A stretch of DNA of 64,000 nucleotides from Agromyces sp. Leaf222 (GCF_001421565.1 NZ_LMKQ01000001.1:1301651-1365650); one strand, 5' to 3'. Shown: positions 35,513 through 46,306, counted from the stretch's first letter. Made by a program: numbers and translations. Notes: generated by a model from the sequence alone, not told the origin.

Positions 35513-36385
35513 TCAGCGGAAGATGATCGTGCGCGCCCCGTCGAGCAGCACCCGCCGCTCGGCGAACCACTTCACGGCCTGGCTGAGCGTGCGACTCTCC
35601 TCGTCTTGACCGATCGCGACGAGCTCGGACACCGAGCGCGAGTGGTCGACCCGCACCACGTTCTGCTCGATGATGGGGCCCTCGTCGAGGTCGCTCGTGA
35701 CGAAATGCGCGGTCGCGCCGATGAGCTTCACGCCGCGCGAGTGCGCCTGACGGTACGGGTTCGCGCCCTTGAAGCCCGGCAGGAACGAGTGGTGGATGTT
35801 GATGCACCGCCCGGCGAGTGCCGCGCAGAGCTCGGGCGACAGGATCTGCATGTAGCGGGCCAGCACGACGAGCTCGATGTCGTGCGCGTCGACCGCCTCG
35901 AGCACGCGCGCCTCGAAGGCGGCCTTCGACTCGGGGTCGGTCACGGCGGATGCCTCGAACGGCACCCCGTAGAAGTCGACGAGGTCGCGCAGCGTGCCGT
36001 GGTTCGAGAGCACCAGCGGGATCTCGATCGGCAGCTGCCCTGCGCGCTGTCGGAACAGCAGGTCGTTGACGCAGTGGCCGGCCGTCGAGGCGAGCACGAG
36101 GGTGCGCAGCGGGCGCCCGACCTCGTCGAGCTCCCAGTCCATGGCCCACCTGGCCGTGATCGGCTCGAGGGCGGCCTCGAACTCGGCGCGCTGGGCCGGC
36201 GACTCGATCTGCACTCGCATGAAGAAGCTGCCGGTCTCGGTGCTCGCGAACTGCTGGCTCTCGGTGATGTTGCCGCGTGCGGCCACGATCGCCCCGCTGA
36301 TGGCGTGCACGATGCCCGGCGAGTCGACGCAGCTCAGCGTGAGGACCCAGTGGTTCAGGCGGTCGGTCGAGGCATCCGAGGTCAT
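35513..36385 (-). CDS. purU: Formyltetrahydrofolate deformylase
   Basis: A 290-residue enzyme that hydrolyses 10-formyl-THF to THF and formate, balancing one-carbon pools. The N-terminal ACT domain (HWVLTLSCVDSPGIVHAISG) and the formyltransferase-fold domain with LSNHGTLRDL, ARYMQILSPELC, INIHHSFLPGFKGANPY (catalytic Asn-His-His) and IGATAHFVTSDLDEGPII are all present. ATG 36385 gives the usual PurU length of about 285-290. No partner genes adjoin; one-carbon genes glyA and folD are 15 kb away. Confidence 0.95.
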   Translation of the reverse strand: MTSDASTDRLNHWVLTLSCVDSPGIVHAISGAIVAARGNITESQQFASTETGSFFMRVQIESPAQRAEFEAALEPITARWAMDWELDEVGRPLRTLVLASTAGHCVNDLLFRQRAGQLPIEIPLVLSNHGTLRDLVDFYGVPFEASAVTDPESKAAFEARVLEAVDAHDIELVVLARYMQILSPELCAALAGRCINIHHSFLPGFKGANPYRQAHSRGVKLIGATAHFVTSDLDEGPIIEQNVVRVDHSRSVSELVAIGQDEESRTLSQAVKWFAERRVLLDGARTIIFR

Positions 36386-36448
36386 CCGCCCAGCGTACCG
36401 GGGAGGCGGTGGGCCGGAGTTCGCCGGCACTCGTCGGGAGAGGCCGCC

Positions 36449-38455
<2,007 letters not shown>

Positions 38456-38516
38456 GCCGCCTCCTTCGGGTCGCGGGCGTGAGGGTGTTCACCTGAGAGA
38501 CGCGTCGGCGGGCTGA

Positions 38517-38579
38517 TCATGACGCGATTCGGGACGGGTAGGGCTATTTCACCAGATTTCCTCAGGAACCGCGTCATGA
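38517..38579 (-). promoter_or_regulatory. Leader of the sigma-factor gene: 10-bp inverted repeat, no gene
   Basis: The 327-bp stretch 38456-38782 holds no convincing gene. TCATGACGCG (38517-38526) and CGCGTCATGA (38570-38579) are exact inverted repeats 43 bp apart, about 60-120 bp upstream of the sigma gene start. Between them lies the small palindrome TTCCTCAGGAA. I see no good sigma-70 promoter, so an ECF-type autoregulated promoter is possible. Confidence 0.4.
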
Positions 38580-38713
38580 ATCGAACGCCGATGCGTCTCA
38601 TAGGTGAGGGAGACCGAGAGGGAGCCCTTGCGGACGACCGGCGTGGGGACCCCAACCCCGTGCCGGTCGGACGCCAGGATCGGCGCGTCGTGGGGGCGAT
38701 GCTCCGATCGCCC

Positions 38714-38757
38714 GAGCGGGTCCGGAGGTGAAGGGGAACACACCTGCGGACCCGCTC
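38714..38757 (-). terminator. Terminator after nagA
   Basis: GAGCGGGTCCGGAGGTG (38714-38730) and CACCTGCGGACCCGCTC (38741-38757) pair over 17 positions with one G-G mismatch and a 10-nt loop. It lies just beyond the 3' end of nagA and closes the minus-strand amino-sugar operon. Confidence 0.85.
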
Positions 38758-38782
38758 CCGGAGCGAGCCCGCGCCCGGCGCC

Positions 38783-39949
38783 TCAGGCGAGTCGGGTGCC
38801 CGCGCCCCACACGCCTTCGACCGCGAGGTCGTCGGCGAGCAGCACCGCGTCGGCGGCGTAGCCGACCTCGAGCCGGCCGAGGTCGTGCGCGCGCCCGATC
38901 GCGGCGGCCGGAACCTCGGTGAGCGCGGCGACCGCGATCTCGATCGGCAGGCCGCTGACGGCGACCGCACGCTGCAGGGCGACGTCGAGGGTCAGCGTGG
39001 AACCGGCGATCGATCCGCCCTCGGCGAGCCTGGCGACCCCGTCGACCACGTCGACCTCGAGCGACCCGAGGAGGTATCGCCCGTCGGCGGAGCCGGCGGC
39101 GGCCATCGCGTCGGTGATGAGCGCGATTCGGCCGGGAGCGCCGGCGAACGCCAACCGTACGACGTCGGGATGCACGTGCACGCCGTCGTTGATCACCTCG
39201 AGCGTGACGTGTTGCGCGTGCATCGCCGCGACGACCGGCCCCGGCATCCGATGGTGGATGGCCGGCATCGCGTTGAACGCATGCGTGAGCAGCGATGCCC
39301 CGGCGTCGAAGGCCGCGAGCGCGGTGTCGAAGTCGGCACTCGTGTGGCCGACGGCGACCCGCACGTCGGCCTCGACGAACCGGGCGATCGCCGCAGCGGC
39401 GCCCTCGTGCTCCGGGGCGATCGTGATCTGCCTGAGCGTGCCGTCGGCGGCTTCGAGCAGGCGGTCGACGGATGCCGCATCGGCCGTCCTGAGCAGCGTC
39501 GGGTCGTGCGCACCGCGGAACCCGCGATCGAGGAACGGCCCCTCGAGGTGCGAGCCGAGCAGGCGGGGGTCGCGGGCGCTCACCGCGGCGATGGTCTGCA
39601 CCTGCGACACGAGGTCGTCGATCGAGGCCGTCACGAGCGAGAGCACGCTGCGCGTGGTGCCGTGCTGGTTGTGCACCGAGAGGATGCGCTCGATCGCGTC
39701 GACGCCCTCGTCGGCGGCGGCCCCGCCTGCACCATGGCAGTGCAGGTCGATGAACCCGGGCGCGAGCAGCCGCCCCGCGGCATCCGTCACCTGGAGCTCG
39801 GATGCGTCGGGGCCGGTGTCGTCGGCCCAGCCGGCGCCCGTGCCGACGGCGGCGATGCGGTCACCCGCGAAGCGCACCCAGGCGTCGTCGACGATGCCGG
39901 AGGGGCGCACGAGGCGCGCGGAATGGATGACGGTCGTGCCGGAGCTCAC
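38783..39949 (-). CDS. nagA: N-acetylglucosamine-6-phosphate deacetylase (may also act on GalNAc-6-P)
   Basis: A 388-residue amidohydrolase. LLAPGFIDLHCHGAGG carries the first metal site, LGSHLEGPFL the catalytic-site Glu, AVGHTSADFDTAL and LTHAFNAMPAIHHR further His ligands, and ALITDAMAAAG the catalytic Asp. The end, LEVGYAADAVLLADDL, is typical of the family. GTG 39949 overlaps the DeoR stop (GTGA). It is the last gene of the six-gene operon. Since the GlcNAc operon at 25-33 kb lacks a deacetylase, this enzyme may serve both pathways. Confidence 0.93.
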   Translation of the reverse strand: MSSGTTVIHSARLVRPSGIVDDAWVRFAGDRIAAVGTGAGWADDTGPDASELQVTDAAGRLLAPGFIDLHCHGAGGAAADEGVDAIERILSVHNQHGTTRSVLSLVTASIDDLVSQVQTIAAVSARDPRLLGSHLEGPFLDRGFRGAHDPTLLRTADAASVDRLLEAADGTLRQITIAPEHEGAAAAIARFVEADVRVAVGHTSADFDTALAAFDAGASLLTHAFNAMPAIHHRMPGPVVAAMHAQHVTLEVINDGVHVHPDVVRLAFAGAPGRIALITDAMAAAGSADGRYLLGSLEVDVVDGVARLAEGGSIAGSTLTLDVALQRAVAVSGLPIEIAVAALTEVPAAAIGRAHDLGRLEVGYAADAVLLADDLAVEGVWGAGTRLA

Positions 39950-40734
39950 GAGGCAACGATAACGTCGTAGCCGTGCTCGGTCAGCCGCTGGCGCTGCTCG
40001 GGCGTCGCGCCCTCGTCGGTGATGACGGTCGCGAACAGGCGGCGCGGGCCGATCGCGGCGAACGCGCGCTTGTCGATCTTCGAGGAGTCCGCGACGATCA
40101 CGGCGTGCGTGGCACGCGAGGCCATGAGCGTGTTGACCGCGGCCTCGCGCTCGTCGTGCGACGTCGGGCCGACGATCGGGTCGATGCCGTTGACCCCGAT
40201 GAACGCGAGGTCGAGCGTGATGTTGCCGAGCACGGCGTCGACGTAGGAGCCCACGAGCTCGTACGAGCGCGGGTGCACCACGCCGCCGGTGACGACGGTC
40301 TTGATCTGCGGCCGCACCGAGAGCTGCATGGCGATGTTCAGCGCGTTGGTGACGACGGTGAGGCCCGGGTCGGGCGCCGGCTCCATGATGTCGGCGCGCG
40401 CCATGAGCGCATCGGCGATCGCCGTCGAGGTCGTGCCGCCGCAGAGTCCGATCACGGCACCGCGCGGCACGAGGGCGCTCGCGGCGCGCGCGATGGCCGC
40501 CTTCGCATCGGGGTTCTGCTGGTTCTTGTAGCGCAGCGGCAGGTCGTAGGCGACCGAGTGGGCGACCGCGCCGCCGCGCGTGCGCGTCAGCAGTTGCTGC
40601 TGCGCGAGCGCGTCGAGATCGCGCCGCGCGGTGGCCGGCGACACGCCGAGCCGGTCGACGATCTGCTCGACCTCGACCTGGTTGTTCTCGGCGAGCAGGT
40701 CGAGCACTGCGCTGAGGCGCTCGGCACGGTTCAT
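39946..40734 (-). CDS. DeoR/GlpR-family transcriptional regulator (AgaR-like context)
   Basis: A 262-residue repressor. The N-terminal HTH is RLSAVLDLLAENNQVEVEQI followed by VDRLGVSPATARRDLDAL; the sugar-phosphate sensing domain has GLCGGTTSTAIADALM, VVTNALNIAMQL and DLAFIGVNGID. It is embedded in the operon between the aldolase and nagA, coupled to both by overlapping start/stop codons. Its likely ligand is a phosphorylated hexosamine or tagatose phosphate, and its likely target is the 363-bp divergent promoter region at 44.6-45.0 kb. Confidence 0.92.
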   Translation of the reverse strand: MNRAERLSAVLDLLAENNQVEVEQIVDRLGVSPATARRDLDALAQQQLLTRTRGGAVAHSVAYDLPLRYKNQQNPDAKAAIARAASALVPRGAVIGLCGGTTSTAIADALMARADIMEPAPDPGLTVVTNALNIAMQLSVRPQIKTVVTGGVVHPRSYELVGSYVDAVLGNITLDLAFIGVNGIDPIVGPTSHDEREAAVNTLMASRATHAVIVADSSKIDKRAFAAIGPRRLFATVITDEGATPEQRQRLTEHGYDVIVAS

Positions 40735-41585
40735 CCGTTGGGGTCCTTTCGGGCGGATCCGAAGAGCTCGAGCAGGCGGGCCGCCTCGCGGGCGATGGCA
40801 TCGCGCCCGGCGGCCAGGTACGTCCGCGAGTCTACGGCTGCCGGGTGCGCGTCGAGGTAGGCACGGATCGCTCCGGTGAACTGCGCGTTCAGGTGCGTCG
40901 ACACGTTGACCTTGACGAGCCCGGCGCGAATGCCGGCGACGAGCAGGTCGTCGGACACGCCGGATGACCCGTGCAGCACGAGCGGCACGGCCACGGCGTC
41001 GCGCAACCGTGCGATGAGGTCGAGGTCGATGGCCGCGACCCGCTCGGTCATGGCGTGCGAGGAGCCGACGGCGACGGCGAGGGCGCCGACGCCGGTCTCG
41101 GCGACGAAACGGGCGGCCTCGTCGGGGTCGGTGCGCACGCCGGGCGCGTGGGCGCCGTCCTTGCCGCCGATCTCGCCGAGCTCGGCCTCGACGAGCACGC
41201 CGGATGCCGCGGCATGCGCCACGACGCGTCTCGTGGTGGCGACGTTCTGCTCGAAGGGCAGCTTCGCCCCGTCGTACATGACCGAGCCGAAGCCGAGGTC
41301 GATCGCGCGCAGCGCCAGCTCCGGGTCCTCGGCGTGGTCGAGGTGCACGGCCACCTGCGCGCTCGACGCGTCGGCGACGGCGAGCGTCGCCCTCGCGATC
41401 GGGTCGAGGTCGCCGTGGAATCTCACGCAGTTCTCGGAGAGCTGCAGCACGACCGGGAGGCCGGTCTGCTCGGCCGCCGCCACGAGCGCCTCGGCGGTCT
41501 CGAGGTGCAGCACGTTGAAGGCGCCGAGTCCGCGTCGTGCGGCGACGGCCTCGTCGAGCAGGCGGCGAGTGGGGGCGAGCGTCAT
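40731..41585 (-). CDS. Class II aldolase, fructose/tagatose-bisphosphate type
   Basis: A 284-residue zinc aldolase. LGAFNVLHLETAEALVAAAE, VAVHLDHAEDPELALRAI (catalytic Asp, zinc His), VEAELGEIGGKDG and LVLHGSSGVSDDLL (zinc His, phosphate loop) define the family; VKVNVSTHLNAQF follows. Class II members of this length include GatY/KbaY and FbaA. Beside a PfkB kinase and an AgaS-type isomerase, tagatose-1,6-bisphosphate is the best substrate guess, giving DHAP and glyceraldehyde-3-P. Confidence 0.88.
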   Translation of the reverse strand: MTLAPTRRLLDEAVAARRGLGAFNVLHLETAEALVAAAEQTGLPVVLQLSENCVRFHGDLDPIARATLAVADASSAQVAVHLDHAEDPELALRAIDLGFGSVMYDGAKLPFEQNVATTRRVVAHAAASGVLVEAELGEIGGKDGAHAPGVRTDPDEAARFVAETGVGALAVAVGSSHAMTERVAAIDLDLIARLRDAVAVPLVLHGSSGVSDDLLVAGIRAGLVKVNVSTHLNAQFTGAIRAYLDAHPAAVDSRTYLAAGRDAIAREAARLLELFGSARKDPNG

Positions 41586-42694
41586 GCGGGGTCCTCGGTG
41601 GGGTCGGCGTGGTCGGGGTTCTCGGAGTCGCCGGTGCTGCGGGTGCGGTCCGTGTGCTCGTGCGGGTCGGGCGGCGGGCCGTCGACGATGACCTCGCGTT
41701 CGAGCGCGTGGTGCTCGGGCGACAACGACCCGGCGAGCGGTGCGAGCACCGCGGATGCCGACCAGGCGACGGCCCGTCGCACGAGCCGTCGGCGGGCCGC
41801 CGTCGCCGAAGGGGTGTCTTCGTCGAGGGCGATGGGCTCGGCCAGTGCGGCGGCCATCGCGGCGACGGCCGCGTCGCCCGCCCCCGTCGCATTGCCGCGG
41901 AGCACCCGCGGCAGGCGGGCGCGAACGGGCTCGCCGTGCTCGGCCCGGCTCACGAGCATGAGCCCGTCGCCGCCGAGCGAAACGACGACGAGCGTCGCAC
42001 CGAGGTCGAGGAGCATGCGGGCGCCGTCGACGGGGTCGCCGAGCCCGGTGGCCGCCGCAAGCTCCTCGCCGTTCGGCTTCAGCGCGTAGGCGCCGGCGCG
42101 TGCCGCCTCGAGCAGGCCGGGGCCGCTCGTGTCGACGATCACACGAAGCCCTGCGCGATTCAGCGCGGTCACGAGGGCGCCGAGCCGCTCGGGCGTGTAC
42201 CCGGGCGGCAGGCTGCCCGCGATCACGACGACGTCGACGTCGCGCACGTCGGACGAAGATGCCGGTGCTGATGCGGAGGCCGGTGCGGATGCGGTGCGCG
42301 CCCCGACGCGGGAGGCCCACTCCAGGGCGGCCGCGTCGAGCGCTGCCGCCTCGTCGGGCGTGAGCGGTGACCCGTGCTCGTTGAGCACGGCGGTGTGGGC
42401 GGCATCCGTGTCGACGATGGCGACGCTGCGGCGGGTCGCGCCTTCGACGGCCACGAGACGATGGGGGACCCCGGTGGCGATGAGGTCTGCGGCGAACTCC
42501 GAGCCGGTCGGGCCGCCCGCGGTCGAGAGCGCCAGCACTGCGATGCCCTGTTCGTGCAGCACCCTGGCGACGTTGACGCCCTTGCCGCCCGCCCGGGACG
42601 CACCCGCCTCGACGCGATGCGTCTCGCCCGGAAGGAGCCGGTCGACGTGCCAGGTCAGGTCGAGGGCCGGATTCGGGGTGATCGCGAGGATCAT
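41582..42694 (-). CDS. PfkB-family sugar-phosphate kinase (tagatose-6-P or fructose-1-P kinase)
   Basis: A 370-residue kinase. MILAITPNPALDLTWHV is the LacC/FruK-type start, AGGKGVNVARVL binds substrate, VVIAGSLPPG follows, LKPNGEELAAATG is the PfkB signature region and GNATGAGDAAVA the catalytic Asp motif. A low-complexity Ala-Ser insert lies near residue 135, and the last 40 residues (PPDPHEHTDRTRSTGDSENP) form a charged tail beyond the usual 310-320 residue core. Operon context with an aldolase and AgaS favours tagatose-6-P; the sequence family alone cannot exclude fructose-1-P. Confidence 0.87.
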   Translation of the reverse strand: MILAITPNPALDLTWHVDRLLPGETHRVEAGASRAGGKGVNVARVLHEQGIAVLALSTAGGPTGSEFAADLIATGVPHRLVAVEGATRRSVAIVDTDAAHTAVLNEHGSPLTPDEAAALDAAALEWASRVGARTASAPASASAPASSSDVRDVDVVVIAGSLPPGYTPERLGALVTALNRAGLRVIVDTSGPGLLEAARAGAYALKPNGEELAAATGLGDPVDGARMLLDLGATLVVVSLGGDGLMLVSRAEHGEPVRARLPRVLRGNATGAGDAAVAAMAAALAEPIALDEDTPSATAARRRLVRRAVAWSASAVLAPLAGSLSPEHHALEREVIVDGPPPDPHEHTDRTRSTGDSENPDHADPTEDPA

Positions 42695-43719
42695 GCCGTG
42701 CCCGCGTGCGTGGTGCCGGCCGCGAGATCGCGGGCGGCGAGTGCCGTGCCGAGCAGCCCGGCGTCGTCGCCGAGGAGCGCGCGGATGAGCTCGGGGCGGC
42801 GATGGAAGCTCAGCCGTGCGTCGAGCCGCTCGCGCAACGGATCGAACAGGTCCGCGCCGGCCTGCGAGAGCCCGCCGCCGATGACGACCGCCTGCGGCGC
42901 GATCGTGGCCGTGAGCCGGGCGAGCGAGTCGGCCAGCGCGTCGAGGGCGTCGTTCCAGATGCCCGCCGCGACGGCGTCGCCTGCTGCCGCGGCTGCAAGC
43001 ACCTCACGGGCCCCCACGACCGGGACACCGGATGCCGCGGCGTAGCGCCGAGCGATCGCGCCCGCCGAGGCGATGGTCTCGAGGCATCCGATGGCGCCGC
43101 ATGCGCAGCGCTCGCCGTGGGGATCGGCCAGCGAGTGCCCGATCTCGCCGGCGAACCCGCCGCCGGCGAGCGGGCGACCGTCGAGCACGATCGATCCGGC
43201 GATGCCCGTGCCGATGGCGAGCACGATGACGTCGTGGTAGCCCCGCGCGGCACCGAGGCGATGCTCGGCGTCGCCGGCGGCCCGCACGTCGTGCCCGAAC
43301 GCGACCGGCAGCCCGAACGCGCGCTCGCCGAGGTCGCGGATCGGCGCGTCGCGCCATCCGAAGTTCGAGGCGAAGACGCCGACGCCGGTGACCTCGTCGA
43401 CGATGCCGGGAACGCTGAGGCCCACGGTGACCGCTTCGAGGCCCGGCTGCTCGGCGAGGTGCGTTCTCGCGAGCTCGGCGAGCGAGTCGACGACCGAGCC
43501 CGCCGGGTCGGACGGATCGATCGGGGTCGCCGTGCGGCGCAGCCCGACGACCCGGCCGTCGCGATCGACCAGGGCCGACTTCGTGTCGGTGCCGCCGACG
43601 TCGAAGGCGAGCACCGCCGCGCCGGGGCCGAGCACGGGTCGGCCGGTCGCGGGCGGACCCGGCACCGCGGCGCCGTCGACGGGGGAGCCGTGTGCGGGGG
43701 ATCGGTCGTCGGCGGACAT
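42691..43719 (-). CDS. ROK-family sugar kinase, probable N-acetylhexosamine kinase
   Basis: A 342-residue kinase. After a 33-residue Gly/Pro-rich N terminus come VLAFDVGGTDTKSALVD, GLSVPGIVDEVTG, VAFGHDVRAAGDAEH (catalytic Asp), VLAIGTGIAGSIV and the zinc motif RCACGAIGCLE. No HTH is present. In a GalNAc route it would make GalNAc-6-P for NagA; GlcNAc and glucose are alternatives. Its stop overlaps the PfkB start, and it begins 3 bp after the stop of the SIS gene. Confidence 0.87.
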   Translation of the reverse strand: MSADDRSPAHGSPVDGAAVPGPPATGRPVLGPGAAVLAFDVGGTDTKSALVDRDGRVVGLRRTATPIDPSDPAGSVVDSLAELARTHLAEQPGLEAVTVGLSVPGIVDEVTGVGVFASNFGWRDAPIRDLGERAFGLPVAFGHDVRAAGDAEHRLGAARGYHDVIVLAIGTGIAGSIVLDGRPLAGGGFAGEIGHSLADPHGERCACGAIGCLETIASAGAIARRYAAASGVPVVGAREVLAAAAAGDAVAAGIWNDALDALADSLARLTATIAPQAVVIGGGLSQAGADLFDPLRERLDARLSFHRRPELIRALLGDDAGLLGTALAARDLAAGTTHAGTA

Positions 43720-43721
43720 GG

Positions 43722-44627
43722 TCAGGCGTCGAGGATGACGGAACGGGTCAGGTTGCGCGGTGCGTCGGGGTCGAGTCCGCGAGCGCGGGCCCTGGCGAGG
43801 GCGACCCGCTGGGCACGGACGAGCTCGGCCATCGGGTCGAGCGTGCCGGCCTCGAACCTGGCGCCCGTCGCACGCACGTCGCCCGCGAGCCCGACGGGTG
43901 CGTCGCCGAACTGCCAGGTCACGCGACCGGGTGCCGCGATCGCGATCGGACCGTGGCGGTACTCCATCGACGGGTACGACTCGGTCCACGACTGCGATGC
44001 CTCGCGCATCTTCAGCGCCGCCTCGTGCGCGAGGCCGACCGACCAGCCCTGGCCGAGGAACGAGTACTGCTCGGCGTCGACGAGCTCGGGGTCGAGGGTC
44101 TCGGCGACGGCCGTCGCGGCATCCGTGATCGCGCCCTCGAGGTTCTCGCCGAGCGAGGCGCGGAAGAGCGCGAGCGCGGTGGTCGCGAAGCGGGTCTGCA
44201 CGACCGACTGCTCGTCGGCGAACGGCAGCGTGATCGCCTCGTCGACGAGGCCGACCAGCGGCGAGGTCGGGTCGCCGATGACGCCGATCGTGCGCACCCG
44301 CCCGCGGAGGTGCTCGACGAGCTGCAGCACCTCGGTGGTCGTGCCAGACCGGGTGAGGGCGACCACGGCGTCGTAGCCGCGATCGACGAACGCCTCGGAT
44401 GCGGTGAACGCGTCGGTCTCGCCGTGCCCGCCGGATTCGCGCAGCCACGCGTAGGACTGGGCCATGAACCAGGAGGTGCCGCAGCCGACGACGGCGATGC
44501 GTGCGCCGTGTGCCGGCAGGGCTCGCTGCTGGTCGGTGAGGGCCGCGGCTCGCGCCCAGGTCTGGGGCTGCGATTCGAGTTCCGCGGCCATGTGCGCTGC
44601 GGGCTGGTGGGTCGGCGTGGAGGTCAC
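43722..44627 (-). CDS. agaS: SIS-domain sugar isomerase/deaminase, AgaS type
   Basis: A 301-residue protein of two SIS domains. VVGCGTSWFMAQSYAWLRES and VVALTRSGTTTEVLQLVEHL are sugar-phosphate motifs shared with the isomerase half of GlmS; YSFLGQGWSVGLAHEAALKM (E-A-A-L-K-x-x-E) carries the isomerase Glu-Lys region. Without the glutaminase half, such proteins act as deaminase/isomerases; AgaS converts galactosamine-6-P to tagatose-6-P. GTG 44627 is the first gene of the operon. The following kinase and aldolase fit the tagatose route. FrlB-type deglycase is an alternative. Confidence 0.82.
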   Translation of the reverse strand: MTSTPTHQPAAHMAAELESQPQTWARAAALTDQQRALPAHGARIAVVGCGTSWFMAQSYAWLRESGGHGETDAFTASEAFVDRGYDAVVALTRSGTTTEVLQLVEHLRGRVRTIGVIGDPTSPLVGLVDEAITLPFADEQSVVQTRFATTALALFRASLGENLEGAITDAATAVAETLDPELVDAEQYSFLGQGWSVGLAHEAALKMREASQSWTESYPSMEYRHGPIAIAAPGRVTWQFGDAPVGLAGDVRATGARFEAGTLDPMAELVRAQRVALARARARGLDPDAPRNLTRSVILDA

Positions 44628-44990
44628 GTGTTCTGCTCTCGGTGAGACGTTCGGGCTCGCGATGCGAGCGTGATGAATTCATGATTGCAGATGAGTGCTA
44701 CGCCTGTCTAATGATCACCCCAACGCGCGTTTGTGGATGCGGTCAGGCGAAGCCGTTGGTTTGTGAAGATTCTGAACAAATTCGGTAACGATCGTTCGAA
44801 AGGGGTTGACGCCCCTCGGAGCGAGGTCATAAGTTTTCCGCACCGAGTGAACGATTCTGCTCGTTTATGCGAGAAACGTTCATGAAACAGCACGGCGCAG
44901 CGTCGAAATGTGCTGGATCGGAACACACGCACCGGGGCGTGAACGCGCGATGTCGCCGGCGCACCACCCATCAGAGTGAGGAAAGCATCC
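44628..44990. promoter_or_regulatory. Divergent control region of the GalNAc-type locus
   Basis: No gene is visible in this gap. For the plus strand, TTGACG (44806-44811) and TAAGTT (44830-44835) are 18 bp apart; the -35 sits inside AGGGG-TTGACG-CCCCT. AACGATCGTT (44787-44796) is a palindrome just upstream, and GAACGAT and AACGTT elements recur downstream to 44882, consistent with DeoR-type operators. Near the minus-strand gene are GCTCGC-GAT-GCGAGC (44655-44669) and ATGAATTCAT (44673-44682). The plus-strand leader is about 150 nt. Confidence 0.6.
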
Positions 44991-46235
44991 ATGAAGAAGT
45001 CACTGCGCTTCGGCTCGGCGGTCGCGATCGCCGCGGTCGCCTCGATGACACTCGCCTCGTGCGGCTTCGGCGGCGGCGGCGACGATGACAGCGCGTCGGG
45101 GGCGACCACCATCGACCTGCTCGTGCCCAGCTACTCCGATGCCACCCAGGGTCTCTGGGAGGACGTCATCAAGGGCTTCGAAGCCGAGAACACCGACATC
45201 GACGTCAAGCTCGAGGTCCAGTCGTGGGACAACCTCGAGACGGTCATCGCCACCAAGATCCAGGCCGGCGAGGCACCCGACATCTACAACGGCGGCCCGT
45301 TCGCCGGCTTCGCGGCCGACGACCTGCTCTACCCGGCCGAGGACGTCGTCTCGCCCGAGACCTACTCCGACTTCCAGGACTCGTTCCTCGCCAACGCCGA
45401 GGTCGACGGCACCGCCTACGCGCTGCCGCTCATCGCGTCGGCCCGTGCGCTGTTCGTGAACAACGCACTGCTCGACCAGGCCGGCGTCGAGGCCCCCACC
45501 AACTGGGACGAACTGCTCGACGCGGCCACGAAGGTCTCCGCGCTCGGCGGCGGCATCGCCGGTTACGGCATGCCCCTCGGCTCCGAGGAGGCGCAGGCCG
45601 AAGCGGCCGTGTGGCTCTGGGGCGGCGGCGGCACGTTCGGTGACGCGTCCACGATCACGATCGACGACCCGTCGAACCTGCCGGGCGCCGAGCAGATCAA
45701 GAAGATGATCGACGCCGGCGCGACGCAGGCCGACCCCGGCTCGACCGACCGCTCGCCGCTCATGGACATCTTCATCCAGGGCAAGATCGGCATGCAGGTG
45801 GGCCTCCCGCCGACCGTCGGCCAGATCGAGGAGAACAACCCCGACCTCGACTACTCGATCGTCCCGATCCCCACCCAGGACGGCAGCCCGATCACGGTCG
45901 GCGTCATGGACCAGCTCATGGCCTTCCAGAACGACGGCGACAAGCAGGACGCCATCACCAAGTTCCTCGACTACTACTACACGTCCGACGTGTACGTGCC
46001 GTGGGTGCAGGCCGAGGGCTTCCTGCCCGTCACGAAGTCCGGCGCCGACGCGCTCGGCGGCGAAGAGGCGCTGAAGCCGTTCCTCGACGTGCTGCCCGAC
46101 GCGCAGTTCTACCCGAGCACCAACCCCGGATGGTCGGCTGCGGACTCCGCGTTCAAGGCGCTGTTCGGCCAGATCCAGACGAAGCCCGCGCAGGACGTCC
46201 TCACCGAGGTCCAGGCGCAGGCCGACGCCGGCTGA
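44991..46235 (+). CDS. Sugar ABC transporter substrate-binding lipoprotein (probably GalNAc-type ligand)
   Basis: A 414-residue exported lipoprotein. The signal peptide ends LASC, with lipidated Cys at residue 24, then a Gly/Asp/Ser linker. The mature domain starts IDLLVPSYSDATQGLWEDVI and holds IQAGEAPDIYNGGPFAGF, typical of family 1 sugar-binding proteins. ATG 44991 follows GAGGAAAG; an upstream in-frame ATG at 44976 is less well placed. It starts the plus-strand arm, divergent from the hexosamine catabolic operon. No ATPase gene is included. Confidence 0.9.
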   Translation: MKKSLRFGSAVAIAAVASMTLASCGFGGGGDDDSASGATTIDLLVPSYSDATQGLWEDVIKGFEAENTDIDVKLEVQSWDNLETVIATKIQAGEAPDIYNGGPFAGFAADDLLYPAEDVVSPETYSDFQDSFLANAEVDGTAYALPLIASARALFVNNALLDQAGVEAPTNWDELLDAATKVSALGGGIAGYGMPLGSEEAQAEAAVWLWGGGGTFGDASTITIDDPSNLPGAEQIKKMIDAGATQADPGSTDRSPLMDIFIQGKIGMQVGLPPTVGQIEENNPDLDYSIVPIPTQDGSPITVGVMDQLMAFQNDGDKQDAITKFLDYYYTSDVYVPWVQAEGFLPVTKSGADALGGEEALKPFLDVLPDAQFYPSTNPGWSAADSAFKALFGQIQTKPAQDVLTEVQAQADAG

Positions 46236-46288
46236 GCCGACCCGCACCTAGCACCATCGCGCACCAACCAGCACGACCGGAGGGATCG

Positions 46289-46306
46289 GTGACCACCGAC
46301 TCATGA
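46289..46306 (+). other. Five-codon minicistron coupled to the permease start
   Basis: GGAGGG (46279-46284) is ideally placed for GTG 46289, which opens the frame V-T-T-D-S-stop. Its TGA (46304-46306) overlaps the permease ATG (46303) as ATGA. The permease ATG itself is 18 bases from that ribosome site, too far for efficient direct initiation. Confidence 0.5.

Noticed and set aside
38456..38782. Short open frames in the gap between the sigma gene and nagA
   Set aside because: None has a ribosome site or recognisable sequence. The frame reading MTRFLRKSGEIALPVPNRVM is interrupted as a gene by the leader repeat and runs out of frame into the sigma gene.
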